Origin: Vespa crabro
Lineage: Eukaryota; Arthropoda; Insecta; Hymenoptera; Vespidae
Reading direction: 5' to 3'
Assembly: GCF_910589235.1 (NCBI RefSeq)
Contig: NC_060955.1
Coordinates: forward strand, 18,994,212 to 19,058,211
Length of the DNA stretch: 64,000 nucleotides
Shown: piece by piece, positions 14,151 through 26,454 of the stretch
Layout of the letters: the number at the start of each line of letters is the position of its first letter
How positions within the stretch are numbered: position 1 is the stretch's first letter
The notes under the pieces: model-generated
Database searches by the model: none
The model's input: the letters and a program-made list of their open reading frames with translations, nothing else
Told to the model about the DNA's origin: nothing
Position numbers and translations under genes: made by a program

Positions 14151-15741
14151 CTAAGGAGTAGAATAGTGCGAGAGCAGATTTATGTGACCGTTTAGAATGA
14201 TACATTTTTCACGATTACGATAATTTTCAGACTAGTGCCTTCGCGAGATTCAAATGAAGGCAATGATCGATGATTAACGAAAGAGATCGATTTATCGATG
14301 AATATATTTACTGTCTTAACGTAGACAGTAACGTTGATAATATCACTTGGTAAACCTGTTAGAAACTTCATCGGATGCGTTAGAGTAGGTGAAATGGGTA
14401 GTGAATATCCGTGATACTAAGACAATGATCGTAGAAGAAGGAAAAGCGAGAAAGTCAGCAATATCATAAAATAAGTTCGTGGCGTAGATGGCCACGTTGC
14501 GCTCCTCTAATGGACAATAACTGCGATATATTGTCTCGTTCGGACTACCCCAAACTACGTGACTTTTCTATATTTTTGTCATTTTCGAAATTTAAACGTA
14601 ACTTCCGATTCTATCTTCGTTTGATTGAAACAAAGGAGGATCTGATGATGATATTGAAAATACTCGCAAATATCTTTTAGAAGTAATATTTTTTTCTTTT
14701 GAAAAGTCATCGAAAAATACTTACCTATGTCTATCGAGAACATAGGAAGGTTATAAAAGTTACGTCATACATTTATTTCATTTCCAGAAGACCAATAAAA
14801 GTCCCAATAATAATTTCGGATGTTTTCCAATGCAACATGTTTGATTTAGTGTCGGACATTTTGTGATCGCATATCTGCCTCGTAAATCTCACCGCGGTGG
14901 CGCCACTGCATAAAAATATCAAACGTCGATGTGTCCGCGTTCAACCCCAATCCCGCGTAAAATATTGCTCGCGATTCCGTGCAACGGAAATAGCCTTTCA
15001 TTCCCGTCGCCTGATAATTCCAGAATTTCGCAATTTATACTCCGGAAGGTTATAAAAGATATGCCCGATCGTGAGTTATTATTAATTGCCGTACGTAACG
15101 ATAAAGTGAAACGTTTAATTTCGATAAAAAAAAAAAAAAGAAAAAAAGAAATAGGGAGAGAGTAACAAATAAAAAAAAAACAAAAACAAAAAAGAGCACG
15201 AAAAATATTTCGAACATCGAGTAATATACATTGGGTATATACGCGGTGCAAGATCATACGAATAGATTTCGAAAACAAAAATGGTCAAATAAATTTACCT
15301 GTACGATTTCGAATGCAAAATTACGCGTTACCGTTTTCAGATTTCTTTCTCTCCTTTGCCCCACCCCTCTCTTTCTCTCTTATTTTTTTTTCATTTCTCT
15401 CTATAGAAAAAGAACAGTAAGATTTCGTTAGGGGGATCTTTCAAGAATAACAATATGGTGAGATGACGTATGTATATCGTTGATATCGTGATATCGGAAA
15501 TGTTCATGAATGCGAAAGCAAGTTCGAAAGTATAAGATAGGAAGAAGGCAAAATGTAGAGTCTGCTGCATCGCGTAAAACATCGAGTTTATTACTAATAA
15601 TGTAAAACGAGTGGAAGCTTCGCTATTTCAATTCCGGTTATAAAAGAAAAGAAGAGGGAAAAAAGAGAAAAGATGGGGCAAGGAGGATTATTGAATTGCA
15701 CAAGACAACGAATGGAGAGAAAGAGAGAAAAAGAGAGAAAG

Positions 15742-15785
<44 letters not shown>

Positions 15786-16519
15786 GGTAGGAAGGTGGAA
15801 GGGTGGAAAGTGAAAGAAAGAGAGCACGCGCTCCCATCGGAATATTAAAATAATCTACCATTACTTTAATAAATCTGTCCCTCCGTTTTGCCTTCTCCGT
15901 CGCGACTTTCTGGTCTCCTCTAGCGCGTTCCAGGCAGCAGTCACAGATGTGACTGTACCCCTAATGAGCGCGCTATTTTTCACGAGTATTTTTATCCCGT
16001 TTATTGGCTGCCCGCTTCACAAACTGTCGGCTGGATATTAATCATCCGACTCTTACAACTCTGCTTTTATTTCTTCCAAGAATGAAGAATAGAAAGGATG
16101 GGAGAAGAAATTCAGGGGACGAAAGCTCGAGCTCCTTCATTACTATTATTAAACTAGAGAACTGTTTCTTCTTACAAACATTCAATAATTATGAAAATAT
16201 TTCAATAATTTTGAACATTTTTTCCGATCGAAATTGTTCCATACTTTCACATTTTATCATGTATATGTAATTTATTTTATAAGAAAATGTTATGATTTTT
16301 ATCGTTATCGTTCTATTAGTTACTAAATTTACAAAGAAAATTAACGCCGAAGTTTACTTTTTAATATAATATAATCTGTTTATAAAATGAATAATATATA
16401 TTAAAAAGGAAATAAAATTTGAACTTTCATCCCCCTAAGAGATGGCAGCACAATATATTGCCACGTGCTAATAACAAACCACTCGAGTAAATTCATATAG
16501 TTTGATAGTATTTGCATAG

Positions 16520-16546
16520 ATGGCAGATAAACATGTTTACTGCCAT
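16520..16546. repeat. Short imperfect palindrome upstream of CCDC102A
   Basis: The arms ATGGCAGATAAAC and GTTTACTGCCAT are reverse complements apart from one inserted base, separated by only a few bases. A second ATGGCAG lies about 80 bp upstream at 16441. It is a candidate hairpin or a paired binding site in the presumed promoter side of CCDC102A. No function is shown by sequence. Confidence 0.4.
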
Positions 16547-17113
16547 TGTGGTTATTATTTTTTTTTTTAATTTATCACTACCTTATCAAGCCAAGACAAT
16601 GTTGTATGTTTGTATAAGATATAGAAATGATATTTTATTGTAAGTGTTTAAAAGAATTTCAGAGAAAGTTTAATCAAAAAGGAGAGTACGGAAAATAACG
16701 ACACTAGCGAACCTATGAATTCGCGGATGTGCGATTGAAATCTTTAGTTTTCCGTAGTAGTGATTTTTTCTGTATATTTGTAATATATCGTTTATAGATA
16801 TTCAATATATCTATTTGATTGAAGACAAACAAATATTATCTTAATTATATTAACTTCGATAAATACATATGAATGCAACGTGTGTGCACCTGCATGCAAG
16901 TGCATGCGAAAAGATAAAACATACGTAAACTGATTGCTTTTATACTAATATATCATATAGGAAATCTCTTTTATACGATGAAGAGAAAAATGTAATAAAG
17001 AGATTGTATAAATAACGTGTGATATCTATTCACAAATATTATTGATTTGCATTGTTTCCTAGAATTCAATTGTAATTTTGTTAGAAAGGTAATATAGGTT
17101 AGATTTTGGAGTC

Positions 17114-19194
17114 ATGGCACAGTCGACAGCCAGTGGAACGTCATCTCGACGATACATGAGAGAACATGATGTTAATGTATCTTCTTCGTCACGTTATATG
17201 GATAGTGAATGGGAAACTAAAGAGGTAATTTTACATATTTGTTAATTATGATTTTTATTTATTTTTTTATTTTTAATAATTGTTATTAGCTATTGCATTA
17301 TTAATATAAAGGATGGGAATTATTTTATATTTGAAATATTTTTTTATTCATCTTATTAATCTTAGGCCTTACGGCAGAGAGAATTGGAGGAAGCTAGAGC
17401 ACGAGCTGCTCAAATGGAAAAAACTATGAGGTGGTGGTCAGATTGTACTGCTAATTGGCGTGAAAAGTGGAGCAAAGTTAGAAACGAAAGAAACATGGCA
17501 AGGGAAGAGGCCAAAGCACTTAGAGCAAAATTAGAAATTGCTATGAAAGATGCTAATACATATAAACATGAATCTCAAGAATTAGAAATGAAGAATGAAC
17601 AGTTGAAAAATGAAATGGAGAAAATACATATGTTACTTTTGAAACATGCAGGACAGTTCAATCAACAAATATTCTCGGTGCTGGAATCGGATTCACAATT
17701 GAGAAGTACGCTTGGAATTGACGAATTGTTAGATTTTTACAATAATGTAGAACAACAAGAAAAAGGAAGTCAGAAAGAAGCATTATCATGCCAACGGTCA
17801 TTTGAAGAATCAAACGTTAATGTTGGTAATCATACTGCTTTACCAGATAGAGACATTGAAGAATATGTACTTCAAGGTGCAGTTCCAAAACATGCAGTAG
17901 AATTATACAAAGAAGGTTCCTTGAGTACGTTAGACAGAGATATTGCACAATTAGTTGCAGAATCTTCAATAGAAAGTAAAGCAGAGAAACGGCAATCTTC
18001 TATAGAAATGTACAATGAAGAAATATTAGCACAGAAACTTTCTATGTTACAACTTAGATTGGATGAAGCTACCAAAACTATTTCTGCTGAAAGAGAGTAA
18101 GTCTTTATATAATTAATATCTTTTATCTAGAACATTACTTTTTTTTAATGCTAATGTTGTTTTTATAGAGAAAAGAATTCATTGCACAGAGGTATAGAGA
18201 AATTGAGAGCAGAAGTTACACAGTTACAAGAACAGTGCGTTGAACTTCAAGAAAGTAGAGCTGATGCTATGAGAGAGCTCTTGGAGTTAAAAGAACGATA
18301 TCAAGATGAACTTAGTACTGCACACAATGATTTGGTTGTTGAAACTTTAAGTAAAGAAGGAATGGATCGTAGATTGTCTGAATTATGGACAGAATTAGGA
18401 AAATTACAAGCTGAAAATGCGGCAGAATGGGGTAAACGTGAACGCTTGGAGACTGAAAAAATTTCATTAGAGAGAGAAAATAAGCAATTACGTATTGAAT
18501 TGCATGACTTACAAGAAAGATTAGAATCACGACGATCTCGTCCTCTTTCCACTATAGATACAGATGGAAAGCTCTTACAGCAAGAGCTTTTAGATAGAAA
18601 CAAGGTTTATATTTTATAGAAATTTATTTATGTTCTGTAAAGAATTAATTGTTTTACATTTTTTAATTTTTTTATCAGGAATTGTCAGATATAAAACATT
18701 CTCAAACAAAATTGAAAAAACTCTTGGGTGAAAAAACAACAGAATTATCACACGCGATACGAAGACTGGAGCAATACGAAGGAGAGGTTAAAAGAGTGAG
18801 AGGAAGAGTAGATGAACTTAAAAAAGAATTATCTTTAGCTCAAGATGAATTAGATGCTACAACCAATAGTGTACGTAAATTACAGCGGGTTAATGAAGAT
18901 CTTTTAGAGCAACTACAGTCAGCAAATGTACAATTAGAACATTTTAAAAACAGGTAAATTTTTATTTTCTATATAATATAATTATATTTTTTAAATTAAT
19001 CATATTCTGCTTCATTATTAGTTCTGAAACAAGTGGAGTGAACAGATCTGTGGAATCATTAGATAATAAATTACAAGATGATGAGGAATTATCTGATGGT
19101 ATGCTTTAATCTTTCTATAATTTAGGTATAAGCTAATATGAAATTACTTTTTGAGACATTTATTGTTTTAGATTATGAAGCAAATCAAGCCTAA
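17114..19194 (+). CDS. CCDC102A: Coiled-coil domain-containing protein 102A
   Basis: Six exons join in frame: 17114-17224, 17366-18096, 18169-18604, 18679-18953, 19022-19098, 19172-19194, giving 550 residues. All introns are short and GT-AG. The family signature lies in exon 2: an ELEEARARAAQMEKT helix followed by TMRWWSDCTANWREKW (residues 57-72), as I recall for vertebrate CCDC102A. The rest is mostly predicted coiled coil, Glu/Lys/Leu-rich with few prolines, plus a Ser-rich N-terminus. The protein ends in an acidic tail with the residues DYEANQA. The start is the first ATG of the exon. The vertebrate protein is described as a coiled-coil cytoskeleton/centrosome-associated factor; its role in insects is poorly known. 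The first exon lies about 600 bp downstream of a small palindrome. The gene converges on the PGG-repeat gene. Family assignment is confident, function is not. Confidence 0.92.
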
Positions 19195-19234
19195 TACATA
19201 ATTGCTATGGTAAATATATTCATATTTCATTTAG

Positions 19235-19349
19235 ATAAGAAAATAGATGGAGTAAACAAATCGTTAGGAGGTAAAAATAATTTATATTTCTTATATTCCT
19301 ATAATCTTAACACTCCACTGACAACATTCTTTCATTAGCGACTTTGTAA
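19235..19349 (+). other. CCDC102A: Possible alternative terminal exons of CCDC102A
   Basis: A 36-bp segment (19235-19270) has a TTTAG acceptor, a GTAAAA donor and exactly the phase needed after exon 5. A second segment (19339-19349) has a CATTAG acceptor and reaches a stop after three codons. Joined after exon 5, they would replace the DYEANQA tail by a tail containing KKIDGVNKSLG. This is a phase-compatible prediction only. Confidence 0.35.
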
Positions 19350-19910
19350 ATGTGTATACATAGTAATCAGCAAAATAGGTATTTTGTCTTATTCCTGTAA
19401 ATGTATTTTTAAAACACTATGCACTTATAAGATTTATTTATATGTTTAATTATTTTCGGTTTTTTTATTTCATATGTATGAAATTTCAATTTTTATTGTA
19501 AATAATCTTTACTTTTTATATATTTCTTCATTTTAATTTGTACATCTTTATTTAATGAAGATTTAGATTTTTTAAATTTTATATTTTTTATAATTTTTTG
19601 TATGTATGTACACACTGTATATATTATAAGAAAAAGTAATAACACACGCAATTGCAATTTTTTAAAAGACTTACGAAATGTACAAGTCATGATACCTGAT
19701 TCGTATGGTTCAAATCCTTATGTCAATGTTGAAAATGTAAGTAGAATATGATTAAGCAATAATGCATTTACCTATGTGCCCGTGATTTTAGTGTTACAGT
19801 TATGAGATATATTATACTAATTGTAACTAGAGAACAAACATTTTTAGAAATAGTCAGAGTAAAAGTATTTTTAAATTATTGACTCATAAAAATTAACTTA
19901 TGATTGAATG

Positions 19911-19916
19911 AATAAA
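19911..19916 (+). promoter_or_regulatory. Candidate polyadenylation signal for CCDC102A
   Basis: A canonical AATAAA lies about 720 bp after the CCDC102A stop, in AT-rich DNA where such hexamers occur by chance. It is the clearest one I noticed before the convergent gene. Confidence 0.25.
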
Positions 19917-20245
19917 AACGAATAATACTCTTCTTTTATTCCGAATGTACTTTATTAGTAAATCGATGAATAACAGTTGGGCAGTAATACGATAACATGC
20001 ATTAAAATATTTTCAAAGAGAAATATTGCTCATTTAGAAATATAATTATAATAATATTCTAATAATAATCTCTCCTATGAAATTATGATGTTTATATAAT
20101 AGTTACTTATTTAAAGAACGATATATTTGTTTTCTTCAATTATACATATTTCTATGGCAGAAAGCAATCTATGAAAGAGATTACGTATATTAACTAAATG
20201 GACAATAAAAATTTTACTAGTGAATATTATAAAATAATACAATAT

Positions 20246-20303
<58 letters not shown>

Positions 20304-20324
20304 TAATACACACAGTGTGATTAA

Positions 20325-23300
20325 TTAACACTTCATTGGTGTACCATCGGGATATGTTGGTACTTTAGGTTTGCAAATTTTTGTTCTACCATTAGAACCG
20401 TATACGATATTGCAAGAAAATGTAAAATATCCACACGTGGAACTTTTAGTATAATATCGATGTTCGTATTTTTTTTGAGAGCTTTTGTTATCATCTATTT
20501 TACCAGCGACACTATTTGTTACAGTATAGTAACTAGGTCTAATCGATTTATCTAAATCACGTGTAAGAAAACTATTAGATGACGATCGAGTAGGAGCGTT
20601 GAGGTGGTCACCATTATTTTTAGAAATAGGAGTTCCTGTAAAGCGAGGATAATTGTTACGAAGCGATCGTGTTTCCGAAACAAGCGATTTGTTTTCAGGA
20701 GTATTATTTGGTTGCGCTGGAATTAGTGCAACAGTTTGCGATTGAGCTTTCCCATCGCCTTTAGCAACTGTATCATCACCAGCAATTGATAATACTCTTC
20801 CACGGAAACCAGGTGGAATGGTATAACCTGGTAAGGATTGGCCTGGTTGTAATCTGTCACCTTCTTGTGCAGTATTTGAGTCTTGAGTAACTCGAACATC
20901 ATATCGATTAGCATTGCCGATCTGTATCATTTGCGATTGATGTTGATCTTCTAGTTTTTTATTAGAAGAAAAAGTTTCTAAGTTGGGTGGAGGATTTTGT
21001 CTAACGGGCGAATCATAATCTTCGTCTTCATACTGATCTTCGTATTCTTCCTCCCCATAAACTGGTTCAGCTGCATGTTTGTTGTCCATAGATTGTTCTT
21101 TTCTATTCATTGAAGTTTCTGCTTTTTCTTTTGATATACCACTAACAACCGTTTGTCGAGAACTTGAGCTAGTCTGTAAACCATGCCGTTGTGCCTGAAT
21201 ACGACTAAAATCGGCGTCACTCGAGACAGTTGTTACTTCCGTGGCGTCGTTTTTAGATAAGGATGGTATATTACTTGGTTTATATGACCTATAAATTTCA
21301 GAATTAGTAAGATTGAAGTTAAATGGCTTTCTAGAAGCTGCTGCGCCAGATCCTGAGCCAGCCTGTGCAGCACCGGTATAAGTGATACCATATTGAAATG
21401 ATCCCTGTAATTGAGATTGAGATTGACCTCTACGAGCTCCACTTTGAGCAGATGCCGCGCCTCCACCTCGGAAGGGAAGCGAATGTTTTTCAACTTTATT
21501 ATCATTTTTTAAATATGGCTGAAAACCAATCTGTGCCTGGCTAGAAGTGCTACCTTCGCCATTAGCTTGTGCATCAGCCATTCCACCTTTGGAACTGGCT
21601 TGCACCTGAGAGGTTGTTCCATGATTCCAACCGCTACTTTGAGCTCCCGTCGAAGTATCACCAGAATCAGAATTTAATTGAACCTGAGCTTGACTCTTTC
21701 CACGACCAGCAACACCTTCTGCATTACTTACAGCACCATCTTTACCGCCACTTATTTCAGCTTGAGCACTTCTATTAATATCACGGGTACCAGCTTGCGC
21801 CGAAAATGATGCAGAACCACTGTAAATTCCAGACACTTGAGATTGTGCAGTACCCTGTCCGTATTTACCTTGGGCGGATGCACTTGCCTCTGTACCAGAA
21901 TCAACTTGTTTTACGGAACTAGCTGCTTGTGTATCTGCACCATCATCTTCTGCACTCGTGAGCGAAATATCTTTAGGTTTTTGATAATATTGTGACGCCT
22001 CTACGGTACCGACGCTTCCTGGATATTGACCTGGAATTGTTTGACCGCCGATTCCACCTGGATAGTATTGATTAATAGTAGGATATTGAGGGATACTAGG
22101 AATATTTGTAATTTGACCAGAAGGTAGTATTCCGGAAGGAGGATACTGTACACCTCCTGTTCCTGTAGGTCTTGTTCCTGGTATGACACTTCCAGGATAA
22201 GTTCCAACGCCTCCTGGCAAAAATACACTAGAACCTGGATAACCTCCACCTGTAGTAGTCACTCCAGTAGCTCCGCTTCCTGGTAAAGGTGCTCCTGGAT
22301 ATACGGTTCCTGGAGTTATAAATCTAGTCATACCTGGTTGTGGTACTCCACCTTGCGGAGTGCTAATTCCCGGTATTCCAGATGGTATTCCAGGATACGA
22401 TATAGAAGTACCGACGTCTGTTTTAGCAGATGTAACAATATTAGGAATAATTCCTGCACCAGAAACTCCTCTTCCATCCGTTGTGACAACTCTACCAGGA
22501 TAAGCAGGACCTCCCGTAACAGTACCAGGAATTCCAACAGGATACATTCCACTACCACCCACAGTAGGAACTCCTTGACCACTAATACCCGTTGTGTCTA
22601 CTCCAAGTGGAACTCCACCAGGATATGTTACCGTTCCACCTGTCCCAGTACCAGTCGGATAAGAAACTCCTGGAATTGAAGTTTCTGAAAAAAGTAATTG
22701 TCCATAAAATTATATTTCTAACGTCATAAAGCTACATTTCTATCGTCACAGTTTATATACGATACCTGCTGGGTAACGTTCTCCAGGTCGACGTAGTGCT
22801 TCTGATGGAACACGTCCAGGTATTATAGTACCTCTTACAGGTTCTGAGTAAGTTCCACCATCTGTTGTTATAGTTCCTCGAATATCACCACTAGGATAAG
22901 TACTACCTCCAGTTGGTACAGTTCCCCGTGCAGTACCTCCAGGATACACTCCAACTCCAGTAGTTCCTGTTACGGGTCCAGCTGGATATGCTACACCACC
23001 TCTAATTGGCACAGTTCCCGGTACAATACCTCCAGGATATACTCCAGCTCCTCCTGTTGGTGTAGTTCCTGTTACTGTGCCACCAGGATATGCTACATCA
23101 CCTCCAGTTGACACAGTTCCCGGTGCAGTACTTCCAGGATACATTCCAGCTTCTCCTGTTATAGTTCCTGTTACAGGTCCACCTGGATATGCTACACCAC
23201 CTCCAGTTGGTACACTTCCCGGTGCAGTACCTCCAGGATATATTCCAGCTCCAGTAGTTCTTGTTATGGTGCCACTAGGATATGTTACATCACCTCTAGT

Positions 23301-25884
23301 TAGCACAGTCCCCGGTGCAATACCTCCAGGATATATTCCAACTCCAGTAGTTCCTGTTACGGGTCCACCTGGATAAGATACACCACCTCCAGTTGGCACA
23401 CTTCCCGTTGCAGCACCTCCAGGATATACTCCAGCTCCAGTAGTTCTTGTTATGGTACCACCAGGATATACTACACCACCTCCAGTTGGCATAGTTCCGG
23501 GTGCAGTACCTCCAGGATATACTCCAGCTCCTTCTATTGCTTCTTTTCCTGTTACGGTGCCACCGGGATATACCACATCACCTCCGGTTTGCACAGTTCC
23601 AGGTGGAACACCGCCAGGGTACATTACACCAGTTCCCGGAAGAGTACCACCAGGCCCACCACCCCCTGTTGTTCCTGGTATGATGCCTCCAGGATAAGTT
23701 GGAACACCTCCTGGCACAAATGCACCTGGATAAGCTCCACTTGGTACAACACCAGGATATTGTCCTGGTGTTACACTTCCCGGTTCAATTGGTCCAGTGG
23801 GATATGTTCCAGTTCCTGGTTGAATTCCTCCAGGATAAGTTTGCCAATCAGTACTTTTTGGTACCGTAGATCCAGGAACTATAGTTTTAGGATATTGCTC
23901 AGCCCCTTCTGTTGGTCTAGTGCCAGGTACCATACTTCCAGGATAATCTACCGCTATCATTCTTCCTGGAGTTCCACCAGTACCTGGTCCAGTAATATAT
24001 TGTCCTTCCTTAGACAATCCTTGAATCTGTAATTTACCTGGAATTTGGTCTACGTGAAGAGCATAATCAGGTTGATATCCTGGACAGTCTTCACAACCAT
24101 TTCCACTTGAAGACATACTTTGTGCTTGGCCCATACCATGATTACCAGCTGAAATATTTAAATTCAATAAATGATAAGATATCCTAGAATATCAAGATAT
24201 AATAGAAATTATCGATACATACCAACAACTGCTCGAGATGACTGCTGTGTTGCTTCCGCTTCGGCTTTGCCTTCTGTTTGTCCGTCGTTACCAAGATTTA
24301 AATATTGCGATTGAGTTTGTCCTCGGAACCTTCCACGAAACTGTGATGTTTGACGACGTATTCGAATTTTCTCGAATTCTTCGTTCAATTTTTTTCGATT
24401 CTCTAATTGAATTTCTCTCTTAGCTCGACTGAGAAGCGGTATCAATACAACATCAGCAACTCTTTTCGACGAGATATCATTTTCATCAATTGGAATCTCG
24501 TTTAAGAACGGATCCAAATCATTTCCTACAATTGGTTTAGTTTCTTGAAGGAGATAAATATTACGGCCTCGACAAAAATCTACGATTCGACCTCCTGCTT
24601 CACGCCATGCCTGATTTGAAAGAAATATGATCGAGGTCATGAAAATTATTCTAAAAATTTGGTTACATATTTAAATAGACTTTTACCTCGAGCTTCGTTA
24701 ATGTCTCATTTGGAACATAAAGGATTTTTGAATTTTGTTTTTCGCGATATCTTATTCGAACATCTTGATAATGTTTTACGTGATCCTCTTTCAATTTCTC
24801 CAGATAACAAGCATTTTCTTTTCTATCTTTATAAGCGATGAAAAACTGTTAACGATGAAAGAATGATCATTAATAGTCTATCATTATGGATACCTAGTAC
24901 GGTAAATAGAGAGAAAGATTGAATTGTCAATTTACCGTTTGATCATCAGTGAAAGCCCATTCTTTGTTGATTGACTCATCTAACTTGTCATTAATCGAAC
25001 GATCAAAACGAGTTTTCTTCTGTAAATAAAATAAAATATCGGATTTAACGTCAATTTCATCATACCACATTCAAGTTAGTCAAGATTTCGAGACTTTGAT
25101 TTTCTCTTAAACACGAGCTTTCACGATATCATATCGTATGTTTCTAACAATAATTTTTTATTGGAGGAAGAAAGTAGAGCTAAAAAAAGGCAGGATAGAC
25201 AAATCGGGAGCAGGCCAAGTAATTTCATATCGGTTCCGTTTATCTCGTGAACTCTGATCTTCAAATCTCTTTTAGAAACATCTTCTAGTCACATGAATCA
25301 GAATATGATCCGTGCTACTAACCTGTTCTAATTCGACAGTATGATTATATTAAATTAATAAACAATTTAACAATCACGATACACGTTTGTCAATTAGAAT
25401 AAAATAATTATTAATTATAATAATTAAATAATAATTAATTATTATTTATTCATAATTTCTTTTTTCATTATTTTTTTCGATAGAAAGACAACAAAAGACA
25501 TTCGTTCGAACAAAAAGCATGTTTAGAAATTATCTGAAATGTTTTTCTGCACGTCTATCTAAATTCTAATGGAAAAGGAGAATAGTCTCCATAACTACGC
25601 AGAAAATTTATGCAAAAATATAACGTAAATTAATGCACTCTCAACAAGTTGAAATCCGATAAAACTTATACGAATAATTTCACTTTCGCACATTTTACGG
25701 ATAATTGCAGTTTCGAAGAACGTGCTTTTAAAATCCCTTTTAAAATAATTTTCTAGAGATTTTTTTTTGAAAGGAAATACGAAAGACAAGATAATAAAAA
25801 TTTTATTAATAATAACGAACTTACAGAATAGTACGAAAATGCCGTATTTATGAAGCAGATCAGGATAAAGAGGATTGGCCGCAT
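20325..25884 (-). CDS. Secreted YPGG/PGT-repeat extracellular protein (unassigned family)
   Basis: Six exons on the minus strand join in frame: 25825-25884, 24936-25019, 24687-24845, 24223-24610, 22766-24148, 20325-22684 (1477 residues). Exon 1 encodes a clear signal peptide (MRPILFILICFINTAFS). Residues 21-166 form a charged, probably folded N-terminal part ending in RAKR (163-166), a furin-type site. Exon 5 is almost wholly Gly/Pro/Tyr/Val/Thr repeats with YPGG and PGT motifs. Exon 6 continues these, then turns into Ala/Gln/Ser-rich AQ and SQ repeats, an acidic Glu/Asp/Tyr run (about 21010-21060), and a C-terminal Cys-containing tail (STCGYFTFSCNIVYG, with two further Cys, the last one terminal). 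Composition suggests an elastic or fibrous apical matrix, cuticle, eggshell or silk-like protein; that is inference. I do not recognise a named orthologue. The first intron is about 800 bp, the others 73-90 bp. Confidence 0.85.
22905..23624 (-). repeat. Coding minisatellite of 31-34 codons in the PGG-repeat gene
   Basis: Protein residues about 406-645 consist of seven to eight tandem units of 31-34 residues, each with two YPGG blocks and a PGT(x)PTGG linker. Units alternate between a PVTGTTGVG ending and a TITRTTGAG (or TVTG-containing) ending, giving a roughly 190-bp higher-order period. Confidence 0.85.
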
Positions 25885-26418
25885 GGCTTGTGCCTCTTCG
25901 GGACGTTTCTACTATTAATTTCTACGTTGATCTTCGTTGCTGCCGAGTCGTCAACTCCCACTCTGTTCACTCCTTCTCTTCTTCTTATTCTTCTTCCACT
26001 TCCTCTTTACCGGTTCACTCATACTCGCACATTTCACGGTGGAACATCGATTTAAAAAGTTATTGCAAAAATTCGACGAAATAAAATAAAAGAAAATTTT
26101 CAAATGAACATTTTAAACGATGTTAGAAAAAGATTTATTACTTATTATCGGTCGACATCATTTAAATAACGTTGTCATTTTTTTTTTCTTGCGAACTGAT
26201 AGAAAGAATTCTAAGAAGAAGACATATTGTGAGTGTTGCGTTATCTCTACTCTCGCTCGACTTCATGCGGATCTTGTTACCTAAACTTATGATGTGAATA
26301 TGTGTCTTTGCCGGCAACAACCAAGATATACTTTCGTGAAGTCCGATAAATATTGATACTACGAAATGTGTATTCACACAATTGAGATCTTGTATTTTCA
26401 TAACTTAAACTTGTTGTC

Positions 26419-26454
<36 letters not shown>

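Larger units (their letters stand above)
1..17113. other. Gene-poor non-coding region rich in simple repeats
   Basis: I find no exon chain here that keeps frame across plausible splice sites, and no reading frame resembling a known family. The longer open frames translate simple repeats (Ser/Leu runs from CT tracts, Ile/Tyr runs from TA tracts, Asp/Thr runs from a GAC tract). The region has poly-A/T patches, many TA and CT/GA microsatellites, a degenerate minisatellite near 11 kb and moderately CpG-containing stretches. It could hold UTRs, long non-coding RNAs or enhancers of genes outside the window, which cannot be told from sequence alone. Confidence 0.6.
19195..20324. other. Convergent intergenic stretch
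   Basis: AT-rich DNA between the stop codons of CCDC102A (+) and the PGG-repeat gene (-). It should contain both 3' UTRs. A TA repeat (about 20249-20282) followed by a TAA repeat lies close to the stop of the minus-strand gene. Apart from the possible alternative CCDC102A exons I see no coding sequence. Confidence 0.6.

Noticed and set aside
13819..14154. 111-codon Ser/Leu frame
   Set aside because: Entirely due to the CT microsatellite.
22338..24032. Long plus-strand open frames across the PGG-repeat gene
   Set aside because: They are antisense shadows of the biased repeat codons; only the minus-strand frame has a signal peptide and splice-consistent exons.
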